Source: Coriobacteriales bacterium (GTDB lineage: Bacteria > Actinomycetota > Coriobacteriia > Coriobacteriales > UBA8131). Taken from it: a DNA stretch of 16,633 bases. The position numbers were made by a program, and so were the translations under genes. Where the stretch lies: the NCBI GenBank assembly GCA_031267175.1, contig JAIRZP010000261.1:1-16633 (forward strand), written 5' to 3'. Positions 13,243 to 16,633 of the stretch are shown piece by piece. Under the pieces are notes generated by a model. The model had not been told where the DNA came from, did no database searches, and saw nothing but the letters and a program-made list of their open reading frames with translations. Position 1 is the stretch's first letter; the number at the start of each line of letters is the position of its first letter.

Positions 13243-15201
13243 ATGCCACGCTTCAACGACTTTCCGCAGGTCTTTCAACCCTATGCCATCGGCAGCATGG
13301 AGCTGAAGAACCGTCTGGTGTTCTCACCGGTGGTATCCGGCCATGCAACTATCAGAGAGGGCGAGGTCACCGATAATCTGGTGGATTTTATCGGGGCCTG
13401 TGCACGGACCGGTGTCTCCCGTGTGGGAGTGGGTGCCACGCCGGTGGATTTTGGCCGGGCGCGTGACTTCTTTGGCTGCCTCTCTGCCACCCGCGACACC
13501 GACGTGGCGGGAATCCGCCGCCTGTCAGAAGAGGTGCATCGCTACGACGCACGGTTCTCCGTGGAGCTGCTGCATGCCGGGCGCATCGCGCAGCCCGAGG
13601 CCCTGGCGGGTCGCAAAGCCTATGTGCCCTGGCTCGCCCCCGACATGGATCCGGAGCACTTCCTGCAGGTAGGCGAGGAGGAGATGGGTGAGGTCATCCA
13701 GCTCTTCTGCAATGCCGCGCGCCGTCTGGCGGAGGCCGACTGCGATGAGGTGCTTATCCACGGCGCCCACGGCAACTTTGTGAGCGGCTTTCTCTCGCCG
13801 GCCACCAATCAGCGCGAGGATGCCTACGGCGGCAGCTTTGAGAACCGTATCCGCTTTCCGCTGAGGCTGCTTGAGGCCGTGCGCGATGAGGTGGGGTCTG
13901 CCCTCAACATCGAGTACCGCATCAGTCAGAACGAGTACGCCGAGAACACCATCACGCTCGACGAGGTCATCGGCTTTCTGCAGCAGGCCAGCGCCTTCAT
14001 CGATTCCGCGCATCTCTCCGGCGGCTGGATATTCGACGCCAACTGGATACGGAAGATGATGCCGAGCTACGTGGAGCCACGCTGCCTTAACGTCGAGCGC
14101 GGAGCCCTCATCCATAAAGCGCTCGACATTCCTACGGTCATCGTGGGCAATATCACGACCGTTGAGGAGGCAGAGGCTATCCTTGCCAACGACCAGGCTT
14201 CGCTCGTGGCCATGGCGCGTGCCCATCTGGCCGACATGGAGGCGGTTACCAAGGCCTATCGCGGCCAGCCGGAAACGGTACGCCCCTGTCTTCGCTGCAT
14301 TGAGTGCGCTGCCCGTCCTGCCATGGGAGGCGGCGTGCGGTGTGCGGTTAACCCGGCACTCGGCCGCGAGACCCGCTACGCACACATCGGCAGGGCTGAG
14401 GTTAAGAAAAAGATCATGATAGTCGGCGGCGGCCCCGCCGGTATGCAGGCGGCCCAGATAGCCGCACGGCGCGGACACGAGGTGACCCTCTACGAGAAGG
14501 ACGACGAGCTGGGCGGGCGCCTCAGAGAGGCCTCCGCACTCTATAAGAAAGAGGACACCCACAGGAAGTATCTCGACTGGAGCCGCAGGGCAACCAGGGA
14601 GAGCGGTGCCACCATCAGGCTTGGGGTAGAAGTAACCCCTGAGCTGGTGCTCGCGGAGCAGCCGGACGTGGTCATCAATGCCGCTGGCGGCATCCATCAC
14701 CTCCCGCCCATCGCCGGTATCGACTGCGGAAAGATCGTGAGTATCACCGACGCGGAGTTGGGTCGGGTTCCCGTGGGCAGGAGCGTATTGGTCATGGGCG
14801 GCGGTATCTCTGGCCTTGAGTGTGCCATCCAGCTGGCCTACGAGGGGCACGAGGTCACGATCATCGATATGCTTCCCACGGATAAGCTCTGGCGCGAGGT
14901 CATGAATGAGCTCCGCAGCGGTCTCATTGAGCTTAAGGAGCAGTTTGGCATCGAGCTTATCGACGATGCCACGATAATCAGGATAGGGGAGGATGCCGTG
15001 GAGTATCGCCTGAGCGACGGCACGGCAGGCTCGGTGCAGGCAGACAGCTATGTGGCGTCGTTTGGCATCGTACCCCAGCGCGAGTTCAACCTCGCCATCA
15101 AGGACACCCTGCCCGAGGTCAAGCTTGTCGGGGATGCCCGTGAGCCCCATAATATCTTCTGGGCCAACATGGACGCCTTTAATGTGGCCGTGGAGTTATA
15201 A
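13243..15201 (+). CDS. Old Yellow Enzyme-type FMN/4Fe-4S/FAD reductase
   Basis: 652 residues, the length of 2,4-dienoyl-CoA reductase (FadH), BaiCD/BaiH and daidzein reductase-type enzymes. Residues 1-345 are the FMN TIM barrel. Cysteines C349, C352, C355 and C367 (C-x2-C-x2-C-x11-C) would bind a 4Fe-4S cluster. IMIVGGGPAGMQAA (391-404) starts the FAD domain and VLVMGGGISGLECA (515-528) the NAD(P)H-binding part. The family passes electrons from NAD(P)H through FAD and Fe-S to FMN, reducing activated C=C bonds. In IHGAHGNFVSGFLSP (172-186) the tyrosine that is catalytic in FadH (GYL) is replaced by N178. AAGGAGAAGGAG precedes the ATG. Middle gene of the operon; substrate unknown. Confidence 0.9.
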   Translation: MPRFNDFPQVFQPYAIGSMELKNRLVFSPVVSGHATIREGEVTDNLVDFIGACARTGVSRVGVGATPVDFGRARDFFGCLSATRDTDVAGIRRLSEEVHRYDARFSVELLHAGRIAQPEALAGRKAYVPWLAPDMDPEHFLQVGEEEMGEVIQLFCNAARRLAEADCDEVLIHGAHGNFVSGFLSPATNQREDAYGGSFENRIRFPLRLLEAVRDEVGSALNIEYRISQNEYAENTITLDEVIGFLQQASAFIDSAHLSGGWIFDANWIRKMMPSYVEPRCLNVERGALIHKALDIPTVIVGNITTVEEAEAILANDQASLVAMARAHLADMEAVTKAYRGQPETVRPCLRCIECAARPAMGGGVRCAVNPALGRETRYAHIGRAEVKKKIMIVGGGPAGMQAAQIAARRGHEVTLYEKDDELGGRLREASALYKKEDTHRKYLDWSRRATRESGATIRLGVEVTPELVLAEQPDVVINAAGGIHHLPPIAGIDCGKIVSITDAELGRVPVGRSVLVMGGGISGLECAIQLAYEGHEVTIIDMLPTDKLWREVMNELRSGLIELKEQFGIELIDDATIIRIGEDAVEYRLSDGTAGSVQADSYVASFGIVPQREFNLAIKDTLPEVKLVGDAREPHNIFWANMDAFNVAVEL

Positions 15202-15234
15202 GGTATAAGTGCAACAGGACGTAAGGAGGAAACT

Positions 15235-16068
15235 ATGGCTGGACGTATTCAGGACAAGGTCTGTATCATCACCGGTGCCTCATCGGGTATTGGCGAGGCT
15301 GCTGCGCGCCTCTTTGCCGAGCAGGGGGGCAAGGTTGTGTTAGCAGCCAGGCGTGATAAGACACAAAACATCGTCGATGAGATCAAAGCGGCTGGCGGTG
15401 AGGCGCTGTTTGTCAGAACCGATGTGCTGGAGCTTGCCGACATCGACACCCTCGTGCAAACAACGCTGGACACTTATGGTCGCATCGACGTGTTCTTCGG
15501 CAATGCCGGTGTGGGCAACTTCTTTGCCATTGAGGACATGGACCTCGAGAAGGACTTCTACTACACCATCAACACCTTCATGCGGGCCAACTGGTGGGCG
15601 GCCAAGCGCATCCTGCCGCATATGATGGAGCAGGGCAAGGGCGACTTCATCTTCACCACCTCCTGTGCCGCCTACAACGGCGTGGCTCAGGGCAGCGTAT
15701 ACTCTGCGGGCAAGGCCGGCATCCACTCCCTCATGCGCGCCATTGCCATGGGCTACGGCAAGTACAATATCCGTGCCAACTGCGTGGTGCCGGGCCTCAC
15801 CACCACCGAGCTTTCCCCCGCGGGCGGCGCGATGGAGCAGATGCAGGTTCCCTATATTCCCATGGGTCGTCCAGGTACCGCCAAAGAGGTTGCCTACGCC
15901 GCGCTGTTCTTTGCCAGCGATGAGTGCCGCTACGCCACGGGCGACGAGCTGATCATCGACGGCGGTGGAGACCACCTGGGCGTCATGTACCCCGAGGCCG
16001 CCGAAAAGGGCATAGACAACGAAGGCTTCAACATAGGCGAAGGCGGTACGACGGTTACCCTGGAGTAG
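15235..16068 (+). CDS. Short-chain dehydrogenase/reductase
   Basis: 277-residue SDR. TGASSGIG (13-20) is the cofactor-binding glycine motif. GNAG (89-92) replaces the usual NNAG. S143, Y156 and K160 (YSAGK) form the catalytic set. AARR (37-40) after the second strand suggests NADP(H) preference. PGLTTTELSP follows the active site as in classical SDRs. A C-terminal extension of about 28 residues, beyond the usual 250, is Gly/Glu-rich. The enzyme should oxidise an alcohol or reduce a ketone. It starts 33 nt after the OYE gene with a strong AAGGAGG site and is the last gene of the operon, so it probably acts on the same compound or its product. Substrate is unknown. Confidence 0.92.
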   Translation: MAGRIQDKVCIITGASSGIGEAAARLFAEQGGKVVLAARRDKTQNIVDEIKAAGGEALFVRTDVLELADIDTLVQTTLDTYGRIDVFFGNAGVGNFFAIEDMDLEKDFYYTINTFMRANWWAAKRILPHMMEQGKGDFIFTTSCAAYNGVAQGSVYSAGKAGIHSLMRAIAMGYGKYNIRANCVVPGLTTTELSPAGGAMEQMQVPYIPMGRPGTAKEVAYAALFFASDECRYATGDELIIDGGGDHLGVMYPEAAEKGIDNEGFNIGEGGTTVTLE

Positions 16069-16101
16069 TGCCACTTCAGCCAGCGCAGACGAAAAGCTAA
16101 G

Positions 16102-16156
16102 GCGGAGCAGGGGAGAAGAGCCGGTGTCTCGACCTCCCGTGGAGCACCCGCTCCGC
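16102..16156 (+). terminator. Nested hairpin after the SDR gene
   Basis: GCGGAGC (16102-16108) pairs with GCTCCGC (16150-16156), and inside it GGGAG (16111-16115) pairs with CTCCC (16134-16138). The structure starts about 34 nt after the SDR stop. No T-tract follows, so termination of the MFS-OYE-SDR operon here is inferred from position and pairing. Confidence 0.45.
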
Positions 16157-16358
16157 TTGTGCTACCTATCCAAAGTCCCTACGGTTACGTGAGGGTATCG
16201 AGTACCATTAAAATGGGGGTCGCCAAGGCGCAGGCGATGCAGAGTGCTGGCTGCGGACTCAGGCGAGAAGCAGGAGAATTGGAGCAAAGGGGCAAGACTG
16301 CGAAAAGGCAGCACACAGAAGCACCCGAGGTAGATGCCACAAAAGTCGGGGAAAACGA

Positions 16359-16388
16359 GTGTGCCAAAACCTATAGGTTTTGGTACAC
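16359..16388. repeat. Palindromic element, copy 1
   Basis: The core CCAAAACCTATAGGTTTTGG (16364-16383) is a perfect 20-bp palindrome. The symmetry extends over 30 nt (16359-16388) with only one unmatched pair, which would be a G-U pair in RNA. It matches a second copy 175 nt downstream at 27 of 30 positions. Confidence 0.85.
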
Positions 16389-16533
16389 GTAAAATCACCC
16401 TTGAAAACGGAAGACCCCTGTCTGTCCGTTGCAGGACTATTTCACAGTATAACAGCTTGTAGATGGATTGTTTCGAGAAATTTCCATCAATTTTTGCCCT
16501 CTTCAATTTCCACTCAAAATGAGCACAAAAACG

Positions 16534-16563
16534 GTGTGCCAAAACCTATAGGTGTTGGGACAG
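16534..16563. repeat. Palindromic element, copy 2
   Basis: The same 30-nt element as at 16359-16388 with three differences, all in the right half (T to G, T to G, C to G), so the palindrome is imperfect here. It ends 55 nt before the ATG at 16619. Its right arm ends in GGGACAG, like the right arm of the hairpin at 18-26. Confidence 0.8.
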
Positions 16564-16618
16564 GTATTTCCGCAGGTAAAGCGCCATAAAACAGCACCAT
16601 GAAAGGGAGGTAAAGCAC

Positions 16619-16633
16619 ATGAAAAAGAGACAG
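16619..16633 (+). CDS. Start of an unidentified gene, cut by window end
   Basis: AAGGGAGG (16603-16610) lies 8 nt before ATG 16619, followed by four codons giving MKKRQ before the window ends. The spacing and strength of the ribosome-binding site support a real start. A lysine/arginine-rich beginning would fit a signal peptide or membrane protein, but five residues cannot identify it. It would be the gene controlled by the palindromic elements if those are operators. Confidence 0.5.

Larger units (their letters stand above)
16069..16618. other. 550-base non-coding stretch
   Basis: No convincing gene is seen. The first part (to about 16160) holds the hairpin after the SDR gene. The middle (16160-16355) shows no recognisable element. 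From about 16390 to 16535 the base composition becomes clearly more AT-rich than anything else in the window, with a small stem AACGGA/TCCGTT at 16406-16411 and 16425-16430. Two copies of a palindromic element bracket this AT-rich part. Open frames on both strands here lack ribosome-binding sites and run through the palindromes. Confidence 0.6.

Noticed and set aside
13525..15150. Open frame of 541 codons opposite the OYE-type reductase
   Set aside because: Antisense shadow of a clear flavoprotein gene; no family motifs and no start signals.
16190..16300. Possible riboswitch or structured RNA
   Set aside because: No conserved riboswitch core could be recognised, and it lies downstream of the SDR operon rather than directly before a gene.
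16159..16542. Small open frames on both strands of the terminal non-coding stretch
   Set aside because: They read through the palindromic repeats, lack ribosome-binding sites and show low-complexity, Cys/Phe- or Lys-rich translations without known motifs.

Overview
The window is GC-rich bacterial chromosome with strong Shine-Dalgarno sites, several GTG/TTG starts, one likely leaderless start with a TANNNT box, and a CIRCE-controlled groES-groEL operon. Together with the oxidoreductase cassette, this suggests a GC-rich Gram-positive anaerobe of the Actinobacteria, most likely class Coriobacteriia. That placement is inference from style and gene content; no rRNA or other taxonomic marker is present. 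No tRNA, CRISPR array, transposase or integrase was seen.

Left part (1-3870): DNA repair. A short CTGTCCCA-type repeat block precedes nth (endonuclease III). A small unrecognised membrane protein follows. Then, on the minus strand, an Ada(N-terminal)-AraC-AlkA fusion and a separate O6-alkylguanine methyltransferase (ogt) form a split adaptive-response pair. Their promoter overlaps a perfect inverted repeat.

Middle part (3868-9414): a tightly coupled minus-strand operon of four genes is transcribed away from a divergent xdhC-like gene. The first gene fuses a MobA/MocA-type nucleotidyltransferase to an HD domain, and its ATG lies 6 nt after a TATACT box. It is followed by a Cof-type HAD phosphatase, a PGP-type HAD phosphatase and a polytopic GT-C-like membrane protein. 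The nucleotidyltransferase and XdhC suggest maturation of a molybdenum hydroxylase, but no hydroxylase structural gene is in the window. The XdhC-like protein has its two domains in the reverse of the usual order.

Right part (9417-16633): groES-groEL runs on the minus strand from a recognisable promoter with a perfect CIRCE operator. Divergently, a plus-strand operon encodes an MFS transporter, a large Old Yellow Enzyme-type iron-sulfur flavoprotein (FMN barrel, 4Fe-4S cysteines, FAD/NAD domain) and a short-chain dehydrogenase. This trio looks like an uptake-and-reduce pathway for an unknown enone-like or aromatic substrate. It has the same gene types as bile-acid (bai) and isoflavone (equol) reducing clusters, but the substrate cannot be read from sequence. 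The last 550 bases are non-coding and contain two near-identical copies of a 30-nt palindromic element built on a perfect 20-bp palindrome. The second copy lies about 55 nt before the start of a gene truncated by the window edge.
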